DNA of 64,000 bases from Fructobacillus papyriferae (GTDB taxonomy: Bacteria > Bacillota > Bacilli > Lactobacillales > Lactobacillaceae): the NCBI RefSeq assembly GCF_018437225.1, contig NZ_JAAMFI010000002.1, forward strand, positions 62,001 through 126,000, in the 5' to 3' direction. The notes below the pieces were generated by a model, which had not been told where the DNA came from, did no database searches, and was given only the letters and a program-made list of their open reading frames with translations. The position numbers and the translations under genes were made by a program. Positions 45,888 to 54,750 of the stretch are shown piece by piece. Positions within the stretch are counted from its first letter, which is position 1. Each line of letters starts with the position of its first letter.

Positions 45888-46613
45888 ATGAAGAATAATG
45901 TAACTAAGACGATCTTAGCTGCTTTGGCCTCCGCAACTGCTTTCGCGGCTGCTGGCGCTCAAGCATCTGCTAACGAATTGACTATCCAAGATGGTGACAC
46001 ATTGTCACAAATCGCGGAAGATAACAACACAACGGTTGAAGAATTGGTTGCGAAGAACAACATCGCCAACGCTGATTTGATCATCGCAGGAAGCACGATC
46101 TCAACGGATGGTGTTGCGAACGTTGATGCTTCTGCTACGGCAACGGCTTCAACGGATGAAGGTGTTCAAGCAACTTCTTCTGATGACGATACGAACCAAG
46201 CAGCGGTGACAAATGTCAACACGCAAGCTGAAGCCGCAACGACTTCATCTGTTGATTACTCATCATATGCGGCCGGTGCAGGCTCAATGCAAACGGTTGT
46301 GAACGCAATGAACGCTAAGCGTGCAGCTGCCGGTTTGGCACCTGTATCATACGATGCCTCATTGGCTTCAACTGCTTATTCACGTGCCCAAAACGCGGTT
46401 GCTAACGGCGGCCTTCCATCAGGACACTTCCAACAAGTTGCTGGTCCTGAAGTTGTTGCCATCGGTTGGGCACCATCAGCTGTCGTTGATGCATGGTACA
46501 ACGAAACTGGTATGGTTGCCGCTCCTGCTCACCACAACTGGTTGATGAACGCTTCATTTACTCGCGTTGGTTTCGCCATGGTTGGTGACACGATCGTCGG
46601 TATCGCAGGTTAA
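45888..46613 (+). CDS. Secreted LysM and CAP-domain cell-wall protein
   Basis: A 241-residue exported protein. The signal peptide ends at about residue 29 (AGAQASA|NE). A LysM domain (about 31-75: LTIQDGDTLSQIAEDNNTT) binds peptidoglycan. A Thr/Ser/Ala-rich linker is followed by a CAP/SCP-like domain (about 132-241), with MQTVVNAMNAKRAAAGLAPV and AWYNETGMV. The CAP domain may have catalytic or structural roles in the wall. The upstream WalR box suggests control by WalKR. Confidence 0.88.
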   Translation: MKNNVTKTILAALASATAFAAAGAQASANELTIQDGDTLSQIAEDNNTTVEELVAKNNIANADLIIAGSTISTDGVANVDASATATASTDEGVQATSSDDDTNQAAVTNVNTQAEAATTSSVDYSSYAAGAGSMQTVVNAMNAKRAAAGLAPVSYDASLASTAYSRAQNAVANGGLPSGHFQQVAGPEVVAIGWAPSAVVDAWYNETGMVAAPAHHNWLMNASFTRVGFAMVGDTIVGIAG

Positions 46614-46630
46614 TGAATAAAACTTTCCTA

Positions 46631-46660
46631 AACGGCTAGGTTTTCCTAGTCGTTTTTTTA
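46631..46660 (+). terminator. Terminator after the LysM-CAP gene
   Basis: AACGGCTAGG-TTTT-CCTAGTCGTT followed by T-run. Confidence 0.85.
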
Positions 46661-46695
46661 TTTCAAAAGTAAAGCTTTTTCTAAGAAAGCCCATT

Positions 46696-46739
46696 TTTAC
46701 AGGACTTTAACTTCTGTTTAACATGTGCTGTGATAGAAT
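46696..46739 (+). promoter_or_regulatory. LCP gene promoter with three phased TTTAMM direct repeats
   Basis: TTTACA (46696-46701), TTTAAC (46706-46711) and TTTAAC (46717-46722) recur every 10-11 bp and end just before the -10 TAGAAT (46734-46739). Such helical phasing with TT.A.A half-sites is typical of OmpR-family regulators, for example PhoP (Pho box). Confidence 0.5.
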
Positions 46740-46792
46740 AAGAAAAGTTAAGAGCTATACCAAAATTCTTTAGAAAGAAGAGCACTAGTTTT

Positions 46793-47950
46793 ATGCAACA
46801 GAATCCAAATCAGTACTCGCGGAAAGCGCGGTACGATGGCGTTCGAGAAAAGAGAAAGAAAAAGAGTCGCCTCCGAAAATGGATCATGTCGATTCTTGTC
46901 GTTATTATTCTAGCAGTCGCTGGCTGGGGAACTTATCTCTATGCGCAATACAAAGGCTCAATCGATGATATTCAAAAGTCCGCTAAGATCAATAAGACGC
47001 GGAACGTGTCGAACTTGATTGCAACGGGTAAGCCTTTCTCCATTTTGGTTATGGGGGCCGATGTCGGTGAATTAGACCGTGATCGGACGGCTTTGACTGA
47101 TTCGATGATGTTGGTAACGGTTAATCCGAAGACGAACAAGGTCACGATGGTGTCGATTCCTCGTGATATCATGACGGCCATTCCCGATCATGAAGATTCT
47201 TTCCCACAAAAGCTAAACGCAGCCTATGCCTTTGGAGGCGTTGGCGCAACGATGCAAGCCGTTCAAAACTACTTGAACGTGCCGGTTGATTCTTATGCCA
47301 TGGTTAACATGAAGGGGCTTTCAACCTTGGTTGATAAGGTTGGTGGTGTCTCTGTTGAATCGCCAATGGACTTCCAGTACAGTCAAGAAACGGCGCATGC
47401 TTATGGTTCTGATCTGTATCGTTTCCACAAGGGCTCAACGAAGTGGGAATACTCGGATGACAATGGGGCTACCTGGTCTTCTTCTAAGACAAAGTTGACC
47501 GGTGATGCTGCCTTGGCCTTCTCAAGAATGCGATATGACGATCCACAAGGAGACTATGGTCGTCAGCAACGGCAACGTTTGGTCATGCAAGCGATGATTA
47601 AAAAAGCGGTGAATGCCGAGACGCTGCTGAACGCTTCCTTTATCCGTTCGCTTTCCAAGTATGCACAGACGGATTTGTCCTTTAATGATATCGTCAAGGT
47701 AGCACAGAAGTATCGTTCAGCTGCCAAGCATCAAGACTCCGATCACTTACAAGGAACGGGCGTTGATTACAACGGTTCCTACCAAGCGGTTAAGGTGGAA
47801 GAAAAGCAACGAATTACCAACAAGCTTCGTTCGCAACTTGACCTCAAGGAAAAAGAGACTGGTTCGCAGTTCGGTGGTGAGGTACCAACGTCTGGTCGAA
47901 CCATTGCCAAGTATGTTATGGCGCAAATCGGTGAAGCACTAGATGATTAA
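46793..47950 (+). CDS. LytR-CpsA-Psr (LCP) family protein
   Basis: A 385-residue membrane-anchored phosphotransferase. A basic N-terminus and one transmembrane span (about 30-52) are followed by the LCP domain. Motifs are ILVMGADVGELDRDRTALTDSMMLVTVNP (containing conserved Asp/Arg residues), SIPRDIM, KLNAAYAFGG and the DYGRQQRQR segment. LCP enzymes attach teichoic acid or polysaccharide to peptidoglycan. The upstream phased repeats suggest two-component control. Confidence 0.92.
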   Translation: MQQNPNQYSRKARYDGVREKRKKKSRLRKWIMSILVVIILAVAGWGTYLYAQYKGSIDDIQKSAKINKTRNVSNLIATGKPFSILVMGADVGELDRDRTALTDSMMLVTVNPKTNKVTMVSIPRDIMTAIPDHEDSFPQKLNAAYAFGGVGATMQAVQNYLNVPVDSYAMVNMKGLSTLVDKVGGVSVESPMDFQYSQETAHAYGSDLYRFHKGSTKWEYSDDNGATWSSSKTKLTGDAALAFSRMRYDDPQGDYGRQQRQRLVMQAMIKKAVNAETLLNASFIRSLSKYAQTDLSFNDIVKVAQKYRSAAKHQDSDHLQGTGVDYNGSYQAVKVEEKQRITNKLRSQLDLKEKETGSQFGGEVPTSGRTIAKYVMAQIGEALDD

Positions 47951-47957
47951 GAAAGTG

Positions 47958-47988
47958 AAGCACGAGACTTGTTCTCGTGCTTTTTTTC
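47958..47988 (+). terminator. Terminator after the LCP gene
   Basis: AAGCACGAGA/TCTCGTGCTT stem with seven T. Confidence 0.88.
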
Positions 47989-48040
47989 TTTGCCTTAAAT
48001 CCGTGTTATACTGGAGAATAATCCCTAAATGAGGCCTCTG

Positions 48041-48979
48041 ATGCGTGAAAAAACGATTGCCATTATTGACCTGGGCAGTAATTCAGCTCGCCTGGTCGTT
48101 GAAAAATTAAAAGAGAACGGCTCATACCGGGAACTTTATCGAGTGAAAGAAGATACCCGTTTGTCCAAAGGAATGGGGACTGCCTTACTGTTAAAAGAAG
48201 AGCAAATTCAAAAGACCTTTTCAGTCTTAGAAAAGTATCAACAGGTGATTCGGACCTACTCGGTGGATCAGGTTTATGCCATTACCACAGCGGCAGTACG
48301 GACGGCTAAGAATCAAGCAGACTTTTTGCAACGCGTCAAAGCGCGCTTTGGTTTTGATCTGCGGGTTTTAACCGGAGAAGAGGAAGCACACTATGACTAT
48401 CTCGGTGTTTTGACCTCGCTTCCAGAAGAACGTTCTGCCGTTATTTTGGATACCGGGGGCGCCTCGGTTGAATTGGTTCCTTATCGTGATCGAAAGGCTG
48501 AAGCGGAGGTGTCGCTTCCCTTTGGTGCGGTGAATTTATCGGAAAAATACCACCTGGCCGACAAGGTCAAGCAAGCAGATATTTTGGCGGCTTGCCGGGA
48601 AGTGGCGACTTCTTACGCCCAATTGCCTTTTATCAAAAGCAATCAAGGGCAGCCGATCATTTTGTTGGGGGGCGCTAACCGTTCCCTTGCAAAAATGGCG
48701 GAAAAAAAGGGCTGGACACAACAAGGCCAAAAGAGCCTGCACGGTCTCTTTTTGACGGCTGAGCATGTCGAAGAGGTCTTTTTTGAAATTGCACAAATGG
48801 ACCGTCAGGAACGTGAACATTTCGCTGGTCTGGAAAAAAGCCGAGCAGATATTATTATTTCCGGTTTGTTGCCCGTCTTGAATTTGGTTCGACAACTCCA
48901 TTCACCAAAGGTTATTTTCTCTGAGTCTGGTGTTCGTGAAGGGCTCATTTTTGAGTTGATTCAAAAGGAATTTCATTAA
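48041..48979 (+). CDS. Ppx/GppA phosphatase family protein
   Basis: A 312-residue actin-fold protein. The phosphate loops are IIDLGSNSARLVV (about 8-20) and VILDTGGASVELVP; the catalytic Glu is in TGEEEAHYDYLG. It is about the length of short Ppx/GppA proteins lacking the C-terminal HD-like domain, and may act on polyphosphate or (p)ppGpp. ATG at 48041 with GAGG upstream is preferred over 48029. mvaA begins 2 nt after the stop. Confidence 0.85.
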   Translation: MREKTIAIIDLGSNSARLVVEKLKENGSYRELYRVKEDTRLSKGMGTALLLKEEQIQKTFSVLEKYQQVIRTYSVDQVYAITTAAVRTAKNQADFLQRVKARFGFDLRVLTGEEEAHYDYLGVLTSLPEERSAVILDTGGASVELVPYRDRKAEAEVSLPFGAVNLSEKYHLADKVKQADILAACREVATSYAQLPFIKSNQGQPIILLGGANRSLAKMAEKKGWTQQGQKSLHGLFLTAEHVEEVFFEIAQMDRQEREHFAGLEKSRADIIISGLLPVLNLVRQLHSPKVIFSESGVREGLIFELIQKEFH

Positions 48980-48981
48980 AT

Positions 48982-50211
48982 ATGAGCGAAAAGTTTTATC
49001 AATTATCGCCAGAAAAACGACTGGAAAAGATGACCACCGACGAGTCGCTACAACGCTTTTTTTTGGCTCGACAGTCATCTGAAATGCCTGATTTGATCGA
49101 AAACTACGTGGCGGATTTTAAGTTACCGGAAGGTGTGTTGCCTGACCTAACTGTTAATGAAAAGCACTACCGAGTGCCCATGGTTGTTGAGGAACCATCC
49201 GTCGTGGCCGCGGCTGCCAACGGAGCCAGAATGGTTGCACTTGGGGGTGGCTTTCAAGAAGAAGGGCAAAGTCAAGCCCTTGTTGGCGGACAGTTGCTTT
49301 TTTTGGATGCGGATCTGGATGCCTTGGGCGAATATATTGAAGCCAACGAAGCAGCCATTTTCGAAACCGCGGCGCTTGCCAAGCCCTCGCTTGTCGCGCG
49401 TGGCGATGGACTGAAGAAGGTTGATTTTCGAATAATTGACCAGCGCCACAGTGTTCTTGAACTTTCGGTACAGTCTGGAAAGGCCATGGGGGCTAATGCC
49501 GTCAATACGATTCTAGAGGCGGTAAAAGACGTGATGGCACCTTTTTCAGAAAAGCTGGTTGGCGCCATTTTGACCAATGCCGGCCACGGTGCCGAAGTCA
49601 GTGTTTCTGCCCAACTGCCAGTCGAGATTGTCGGTGGGATAAAAGCGGCTGAGCGAATCGTTTCTTTGTCTGAATTTGGTAAAGTCGATTCGGATCGTGC
49701 GGTCACTGAGAACAAAGGCATTTTTAACGGTCTATCCGCGGTTTTGTTGGCAACTGGTAATGATTACCGAGCGGTGGAAGCGGCTGGACATGCCTTTGCC
49801 TCACAATCGGGTCACTATCAGTCCCTGTCGAGTTGGCAGCTAAGTGCTGACCAAAAATTTTTGCAGGGGCGGCTAACCCTGCCGTTGAATATCGGAATTC
49901 TTGGCGGGGCGATTGGTGCTTTGCCGATGGCACAAAAGAACTTGGAACTCATGGGCAATCCCACGGTTGCCGAACTAAAGGCCATTATGCTTTCAGTTGG
50001 CTTAGCCAATAACTTGGCCGCGTTAAAGGCGGTATCTGGTAAAGGTATTCAAGAGGGACACATGCGCATGCAGGCACGGGCGCTCGCCATTCAAGTTGGG
50101 GCAAGCGGCAGCGAAGTCAACCGTGTCGCTGACCGCTTAGCAAAAGAAAAAACGATCGACGAAAAAACGGCCACACGAATTTTAGGAGAAGAACGACAAC
50201 ATGACGCCTAA
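48982..50211 (+). CDS. mvaA: Hydroxymethylglutaryl-CoA reductase, class II
   Basis: A 409-residue class II HMG-CoA reductase of the mevalonate pathway. Characteristic stretches are YQLSPEKRLEKM, VPMVVEEPSVVAAAANGARM, SGKAMGANAVN and the C-terminal GHMRMQARALA, bearing the catalytic His. Lactic acid bacteria use this pathway for isopentenyl diphosphate. The partner HMG-CoA synthase is not in the window. The end overlaps the next gene by 11 nt. Confidence 0.93.
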   Translation: MSEKFYQLSPEKRLEKMTTDESLQRFFLARQSSEMPDLIENYVADFKLPEGVLPDLTVNEKHYRVPMVVEEPSVVAAAANGARMVALGGGFQEEGQSQALVGGQLLFLDADLDALGEYIEANEAAIFETAALAKPSLVARGDGLKKVDFRIIDQRHSVLELSVQSGKAMGANAVNTILEAVKDVMAPFSEKLVGAILTNAGHGAEVSVSAQLPVEIVGGIKAAERIVSLSEFGKVDSDRAVTENKGIFNGLSAVLLATGNDYRAVEAAGHAFASQSGHYQSLSSWQLSADQKFLQGRLTLPLNIGILGGAIGALPMAQKNLELMGNPTVAELKAIMLSVGLANNLAALKAVSGKGIQEGHMRMQARALAIQVGASGSEVNRVADRLAKEKTIDEKTATRILGEERQHDA

Positions 50212-51172
50212 ACTAGAACAATTATTGGAACAAGTGAATCAGACCTACCCTGGAACCGTTATGGTTCGAACGGGGGATGCGCATTCTGGACTCTTGCGAA
50301 TGGATCGGGTTCAGCAATCTTTTTTGGCTGACCGACTTTTGATTGAATTGCCCGACACGACCGAATCCGACTTCGTGATCGGAAATGAACTACTCCAACT
50401 GTTGCTTTCGTTGAACGGGATCGTACCCCAAATTTTCTTTGGCTTGACCTTTGAAGATGACGGCTTGGATCAACAGCTTGTGACGATTGCAAGTCGCTTG
50501 CATCACTTGGTGATGCATGGCATTACCTACCGGGAGTTGGCAAAGCAGGGCTTTTTGACTGCACAAACGGTCGAGGCTTTCAAAAAAGGAATCGAAGACG
50601 AGTTGTCGCCTGAAGATGATGTCATTGACGGGCAGCATCTTTTCCGTTTGCTCTCATTAACGGATGCGCAGGTTTTCTTGATGGTTGCTGAAAACGCCGG
50701 ACAAAAAGCTGGTGCACAGGAGAGCGCAAAGCGTTATCAACAACTTTACCCAAAGGCGAACGCCGCAGCCAAGAGCTTAGCGGACCTGATCATGTCTTCT
50801 GACCTGAAGGATTCTCGGGTTATAAGAAAGACGATTGTACAGGTCTTTTCCGGCTTGGATGACTTGTTACAGCAGGTCGACTTACCAACGGTTAATGCCA
50901 AGCAATACGTAACTTTGACGCCCGTTTTGTCTGAGCGTCAGTTGAACGGGCCAGTGAAGAACACCTTTGAGATTTTCCATTCCGAAATGACGGATTTTGC
51001 TTCCAAAGAAAAGGCCTATGTCGGCCTTGGCAAAAACGATCAGCAAAACGCCTTCGTGATTGCACCGCCAAAAAATCCTGCTGACCGACCAAAGTTCTTT
51101 ACCGAGCTCTATGCTTTGTCAGTTAAGGCACTCTTGGAAAAGTTAGCCTTACCATACATTTTGCGTCGATAA
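50201..51172 (+). CDS. Conserved protein of unknown function
   Basis: A 323-residue soluble protein. I recall weakly similar sequences in lactobacilli under the name IpaB/EvcA family, but cannot support a function. It appears mostly alpha-helical, with segments such as LLQLLLSLNGIVPQIFFGL and a C-terminal basic end (KLALPYILRR). No catalytic motif is recognised. The start overlaps mvaA by 11 nt, so the two are coupled; a role near the mevalonate pathway is not implied by sequence. Confidence 0.6.
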   Translation: MTPKLEQLLEQVNQTYPGTVMVRTGDAHSGLLRMDRVQQSFLADRLLIELPDTTESDFVIGNELLQLLLSLNGIVPQIFFGLTFEDDGLDQQLVTIASRLHHLVMHGITYRELAKQGFLTAQTVEAFKKGIEDELSPEDDVIDGQHLFRLLSLTDAQVFLMVAENAGQKAGAQESAKRYQQLYPKANAAAKSLADLIMSSDLKDSRVIRKTIVQVFSGLDDLLQQVDLPTVNAKQYVTLTPVLSERQLNGPVKNTFEIFHSEMTDFASKEKAYVGLGKNDQQNAFVIAPPKNPADRPKFFTELYALSVKALLEKLALPYILRR

Positions 51173-51193
51173 GTACAAGAAAAGAGGGGCTTC

Positions 51194-51904
51194 ATGGCAT
51201 TGGTGACAGCAGAAATACAGGCAGCTTTCGATCGGGCCGAGCGGATCGTTTTTTTGACGGGCGCAGGCGTATCGACCAAATCAGGAATTCCAGATTACCG
51301 GTCGAAAAACGGTGTGTACCAAGGGTTGAACTACTCACCCGAGTACTTGTTGTCGGACCAGGCCTTTTCCGAAATCCCAGAAATTCAATACCATTTCATG
51401 CAAGAAAATCTCTATTTTCCGGAGGCCAAACCGAATGTGATCCATGACAAAATGGCAGCTTTTGTTCATGAGGATCGGGCCAAAGTCATTACCCAAAACA
51501 TTGATGACCTTGACGTGAAAGCTGGCTTGTCAGAGGATCAGCTGATTCGTTTCCATGGCTCGCTTTATGATTTATACTGCCCAAAAGACGGGAAAAAGGC
51601 GAGCCTTTCGGCTTATCAACAATCGCTCTACCGGAAAAGCGATCATGAAAAAATCAGACCGGCGATTACCTTTTATGGGGAAGTGCCCTTTCGGGTAGAA
51701 GAGGCATTAAAATGGGTCTCAAAAGCGGACTTGGTTTGCCTGGTCGGGACTTCCTTTAAGGTCTATCCATTTGCTGGTTTGTTGAATGCGGCCAGGCGAA
51801 ATGTGCCAATACTAGCAGTTAATTTGACACCACTGCCAGAAATGGCGGGTGTGAAACAAATCATCGGCGATGCCGCCATCTTTTTTGACGAATTGAAAAA
51901 CTAA
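51194..51904 (+). CDS. SIR2-family NAD-dependent protein deacylase lacking the zinc ribbon
   Basis: A 236-residue sirtuin. The NAD-binding motifs are intact: LTGAGVSTKSGIPDYRS (about 20-36), TQNIDDL and the catalytic His in IRFHGSLYDLYC. The usual four-Cys zinc ribbon after this point is lost: only one Cys (YCPKDGKKAS) remains in residues about 130-165. C-terminal VCLVGTSFKVYPFAGL and AVNLTP are normal. It may still be active, but without structural zinc. Confidence 0.88.
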   Translation: MALVTAEIQAAFDRAERIVFLTGAGVSTKSGIPDYRSKNGVYQGLNYSPEYLLSDQAFSEIPEIQYHFMQENLYFPEAKPNVIHDKMAAFVHEDRAKVITQNIDDLDVKAGLSEDQLIRFHGSLYDLYCPKDGKKASLSAYQQSLYRKSDHEKIRPAITFYGEVPFRVEEALKWVSKADLVCLVGTSFKVYPFAGLLNAARRNVPILAVNLTPLPEMAGVKQIIGDAAIFFDELKN

Positions 51905-51925
51905 GCCCGAAGGGCTTTTTTTTAT
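51903..51925 (+). terminator. Terminator after the sirtuin gene
   Basis: AAGCCC-GAA-GGGCTT with a long T-run; overlaps the stop codon. Confidence 0.8.
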
Positions 51926-51963
51926 TTGAAAAAACGGTATGATACAAAAAGGAGGAAGAGAAG

Positions 51964-52953
51964 ATGTCACAATATGACAAAAAGACAGGTCAGCAAAAGG
52001 TAAATCAGGTTCACGAACACGATGTTCACAGGGCACAACCCTCCCAAAAACCTTACTTAATCGGGATTAGCTTGAACTTGATTTTCGTTTTGTCTGAATT
52101 GCTTTTTTCTAAAATAGCGCATTCGACGGCTTTATTCGCCGATGCTTTTCACAATTTATCGGATGTTTTGGCCCTTGTCATTGCATGGCTAGCGGTCTTA
52201 GTTTTTGGCATTAAGGCCACCCGGAATAAAACCTATGGGTTCCATAACGTTTCGATCTTGGCTTCGATTTTTAATACGGTTTTGCTATTATTTGCTGTCG
52301 GGACGATTTTCATCGAGGGCTTCAATAATTTAATGAATCCTGAACATATTCAGACCAACGGCTTGATGATTACGGTGGTGGCGGCTGTCGGAATTGTGGT
52401 CAATGTATCGACGGCCTTGCTTTTCAAGGCTTCTGGCGTACCAGATGCACATGAGCATGGTCATGAACAGGGACCAAAGCAGGACCTTAACGCCAAGACT
52501 GCCTACATTCATTTGTTGTCGGATGCAGGGGTGTCGATTGGCGTCATTTTGGCCGGCTGGTTGATTAAAGTAACCGGATGGCAATTGATCGATCCGATTG
52601 TGTCTCTATTGATCGGGTTGATTATTCTGATTTCAGCTTGGCCGGTGATGAAAGAGACGGTTAACCTGGCGATCAACGGAGTACCAGATGAGATCGACGC
52701 CGTGGCGGTCTTCGATTACTTGCTGAACAAACCCGGTGTTGAAAACTTGCATGATTTGCACATTTGGCCCCTTTCAACAACGGAAACCGCTTTGACGGTG
52801 CATCTGTCATTGACAGAAGAACAGTTAGATGACCAACACGGCATTCGCCTTCTAAACGAAATCGAAAACGAATTGAAGACGGATTTTGGTATTTCGCACG
52901 TGACGATTCAGATCGAAGGCGGACAAACTGAAGAGAATTGTAATGTAATTTAG
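51964..52953 (+). CDS. Cation diffusion facilitator (zinc-type efflux)
   Basis: A 329-residue CDF transporter with six spans. The metal sites are suggested by LFADAFHNLSDVLAL (span 2) and YIHLLSDAGVSIG (span 5). A His-rich loop, DAHEHGHEQG (about 159-168), and an N-terminal HEHDVHRA are typical of zinc/cobalt exporters. The C-terminal cytoplasmic domain begins near 235. A CzrA-type sensor is encoded 3 kb downstream. Confidence 0.92.
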   Translation: MSQYDKKTGQQKVNQVHEHDVHRAQPSQKPYLIGISLNLIFVLSELLFSKIAHSTALFADAFHNLSDVLALVIAWLAVLVFGIKATRNKTYGFHNVSILASIFNTVLLLFAVGTIFIEGFNNLMNPEHIQTNGLMITVVAAVGIVVNVSTALLFKASGVPDAHEHGHEQGPKQDLNAKTAYIHLLSDAGVSIGVILAGWLIKVTGWQLIDPIVSLLIGLIILISAWPVMKETVNLAINGVPDEIDAVAVFDYLLNKPGVENLHDLHIWPLSTTETALTVHLSLTEEQLDDQHGIRLLNEIENELKTDFGISHVTIQIEGGQTEENCNVI

Positions 52954-52993
52954 AATCGTTATACGGTACGTGAACGATCAATAACTTTTTGGA

Positions 52994-53027
52994 AAGGCTG
53001 GGAAGATTGTTCCTATGCCTTTTTTTA
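52994..53027 (+). terminator. Terminator after the CDF gene
   Basis: AAGGC.GGGAA pairs with TTCC...GCCTT, followed by seven T. Confidence 0.7.
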
Positions 53028-53070
53028 TCGCTATTATACGAATGTAGATAAAAAGTTACAAAAATTTCTC

Positions 53071-53098
53071 TTGACCTGAGCGCCTCCTCGTGTAATAT
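53071..53098 (+). promoter_or_regulatory. mntH promoter
   Basis: TTGACC (53071-53076), 16-bp spacer, TAATAT (53093-53098). Predicted start near 53104, leaving a leader of about 235 nt. Confidence 0.75.
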
Positions 53099-53100
53099 TA

Positions 53101-53275
53101 AATCTAGACTTAGGAAAAGTCATTGAGTTAAGTAGCTTTCATAAGCTTTCAACAACCAAGTTGAATGAAATCCTTTATGAAAATTATTTAGCGCTTTTAA
53201 AATAAGAACGAAGTAATCGTCTTCTAGATTAGAATGGTTGAATACCAGCAAGGAATTCTTGCGGCCTTTTTTGCT
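53101..53275 (+). ncRNA. Structured mntH leader RNA with terminator (candidate riboswitch)
   Basis: The leader closes on an 8-bp stem, AATCTAGA (53101-53108)/TCTAGATT (53223-53230). Inside, TTTCATAA (53137-53144) pairs with TTATGAAA (53175-53182) and encloses TTCAAC (53148-53153)/GTTGAA (53160-53165). After the closing stem comes an intrinsic terminator, GCAAG-GAATT-CTTGC plus T-run (about 53248-53272), before the mntH ribosome site. I found no GGGGAGUAG-like core of the known Mn2+ riboswitch (yybP-ykoY). Whether ligand, protein or translation controls it is unknown. Confidence 0.55.
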
Positions 53276-53340
53276 TTTGGCAAGTTTTTTAGAAACGTTT
53301 TTCAATGACCTTCCTGAGGAGAAATCCAAAGGAGACAATT

Positions 53341-54726
53341 ATGGACAATTCCGTAAAACAAAAGCCTCATCACTCACTGATTGAGCACACCGGTAACAAA
53401 TCACTGGAAGAAGTGAACGGATCCATTGAAGTACCAAAGAATGGATCTTTCTGGCGTCGTTTATTCGCCTTCTCAGGACCAGGAGCCTTGGTTGCTGTTG
53501 GTTACATGGATCCAGGTAACTGGGTGACGTCAATCAAGGGTGGAGCGGCCTACCACTATTTGCTGCTCTCTGTTATCTTGATTTCCTCATTGATCGCCAT
53601 GCTTTTGCAGTACATGGCAGGTAAACTTGGAATCGTTAAGCAAGAAGATTTGGCCCAGGCCACTGGTAACCGAACGAACAAGTTTGGTCGTTACGCCTTG
53701 TGGATCATGACCGAGTTGGCCTTGATCGCAACGGATATCGCCGAAGTTGTCGGTGGTGCCATTGCCTTGTCCTTGCTCTTCGGTTGGCCATTGTTGGTCA
53801 CGGTCTTCTTGACTGCCTTTGACGTTGTGATCTTGCTTCTCTTGATGAAGTTTGGTTTCCGTAAGATCGAAGCGATCGTCATGACATTGATCTTGACGAT
53901 TTTGGTTGTCTTTGTTTATTTGACGATTTTGTCACGTCCTGACTGGATGGCTATCGTTGGGAACTACGTGCCTCGTCCAGAAACGTTGTCAATGAAGTCA
54001 GTCGGCGGACTTGATAACCCAATCACCTTGACTGCTGGTATCATCGGTGCCACGGTTATGCCGCACAACCTTTACTTGCACTCATCGATCTCGCAGACTC
54101 GTAAGATTAACCACGATGATCCTGCAGAAGTGAAGGATGCCATCAAGTTGATGACTTGGGATTCTAACATCCAACTAACCCTGGCCTTCTTCATCAACTC
54201 CATGCTTTTGATTGTGGGGGCGGCCTTGTTCTTCGGACACGCCGCTGAATTGGATGGTTTCCACCAATTGTACGATGCCTTGAACAATCGCAACATTGCG
54301 GGAGCAATCGCCTCTCCAATCTTGTCAACGCTCTTCGCCTTGGCCCTCTTGGCTTCAGGTCAGAATTCAACGATCACTGGTACGTTGACTGGTGAAATTA
54401 TCATGGAAGGTTTCTTGCACTTCCGAATCCCAATGTGGCTTCGTCGTGTGATTACTCGTGGTATCGCCATCACACCTGTTTTGGTTATCGCGATCATGTT
54501 TGGTGGTAACGAATCACAAATGGATGCGTTGATTGAATCAACGCAGGTCTTCTTGTCAATCGCCTTGCCATTCTCAATGGCACCATTGATCTACTTCACG
54601 TCATCGAAGAAGATCATGGGCGATTACGCTAACTCAGCTTGGGTTAAGTGGACTGGTTGGGTCTGCTTCGTCGCATTGACGATTATCAACATTGTTCTTG
54701 TTTACGGGATGCACTTGTTCTGGTAA
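53341..54726 (+). CDS. mntH: Manganese transport protein MntH (Nramp)
   Basis: A 461-residue Nramp family H+/Mn2+ symporter with eleven or so spans. The metal-site motif in span 1 is VGYMDPGNWVTS (Asp, Asn), and in span 6 GATVMPHNLYLHS (Met). Lactic acid bacteria accumulate Mn2+ for oxidative defence. ATG at 53341 follows AAAGGAGA. It is preceded by a long leader with a terminator and followed after 24 nt by a usp gene. Confidence 0.95.
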   Translation: MDNSVKQKPHHSLIEHTGNKSLEEVNGSIEVPKNGSFWRRLFAFSGPGALVAVGYMDPGNWVTSIKGGAAYHYLLLSVILISSLIAMLLQYMAGKLGIVKQEDLAQATGNRTNKFGRYALWIMTELALIATDIAEVVGGAIALSLLFGWPLLVTVFLTAFDVVILLLLMKFGFRKIEAIVMTLILTILVVFVYLTILSRPDWMAIVGNYVPRPETLSMKSVGGLDNPITLTAGIIGATVMPHNLYLHSSISQTRKINHDDPAEVKDAIKLMTWDSNIQLTLAFFINSMLLIVGAALFFGHAAELDGFHQLYDALNNRNIAGAIASPILSTLFALALLASGQNSTITGTLTGEIIMEGFLHFRIPMWLRRVITRGIAITPVLVIAIMFGGNESQMDALIESTQVFLSIALPFSMAPLIYFTSSKKIMGDYANSAWVKWTGWVCFVALTIINIVLVYGMHLFW

Positions 54727-54750
54727 TCAAGAAAGAAAGAGGAGGCTATC

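Noticed and set aside
51905-51963. CzrA operator upstream of the CDF gene
   Set aside because: No 12-2-12 inverted repeat resembling the known operator is visible, so the link to the sensor at 55305 is left as inference.
53101-53275. mntH leader as a standard yybP-ykoY Mn2+ riboswitch
   Set aside because: The conserved GGGGAGUAG-like core was not found on reading; kept as an unclassified leader.
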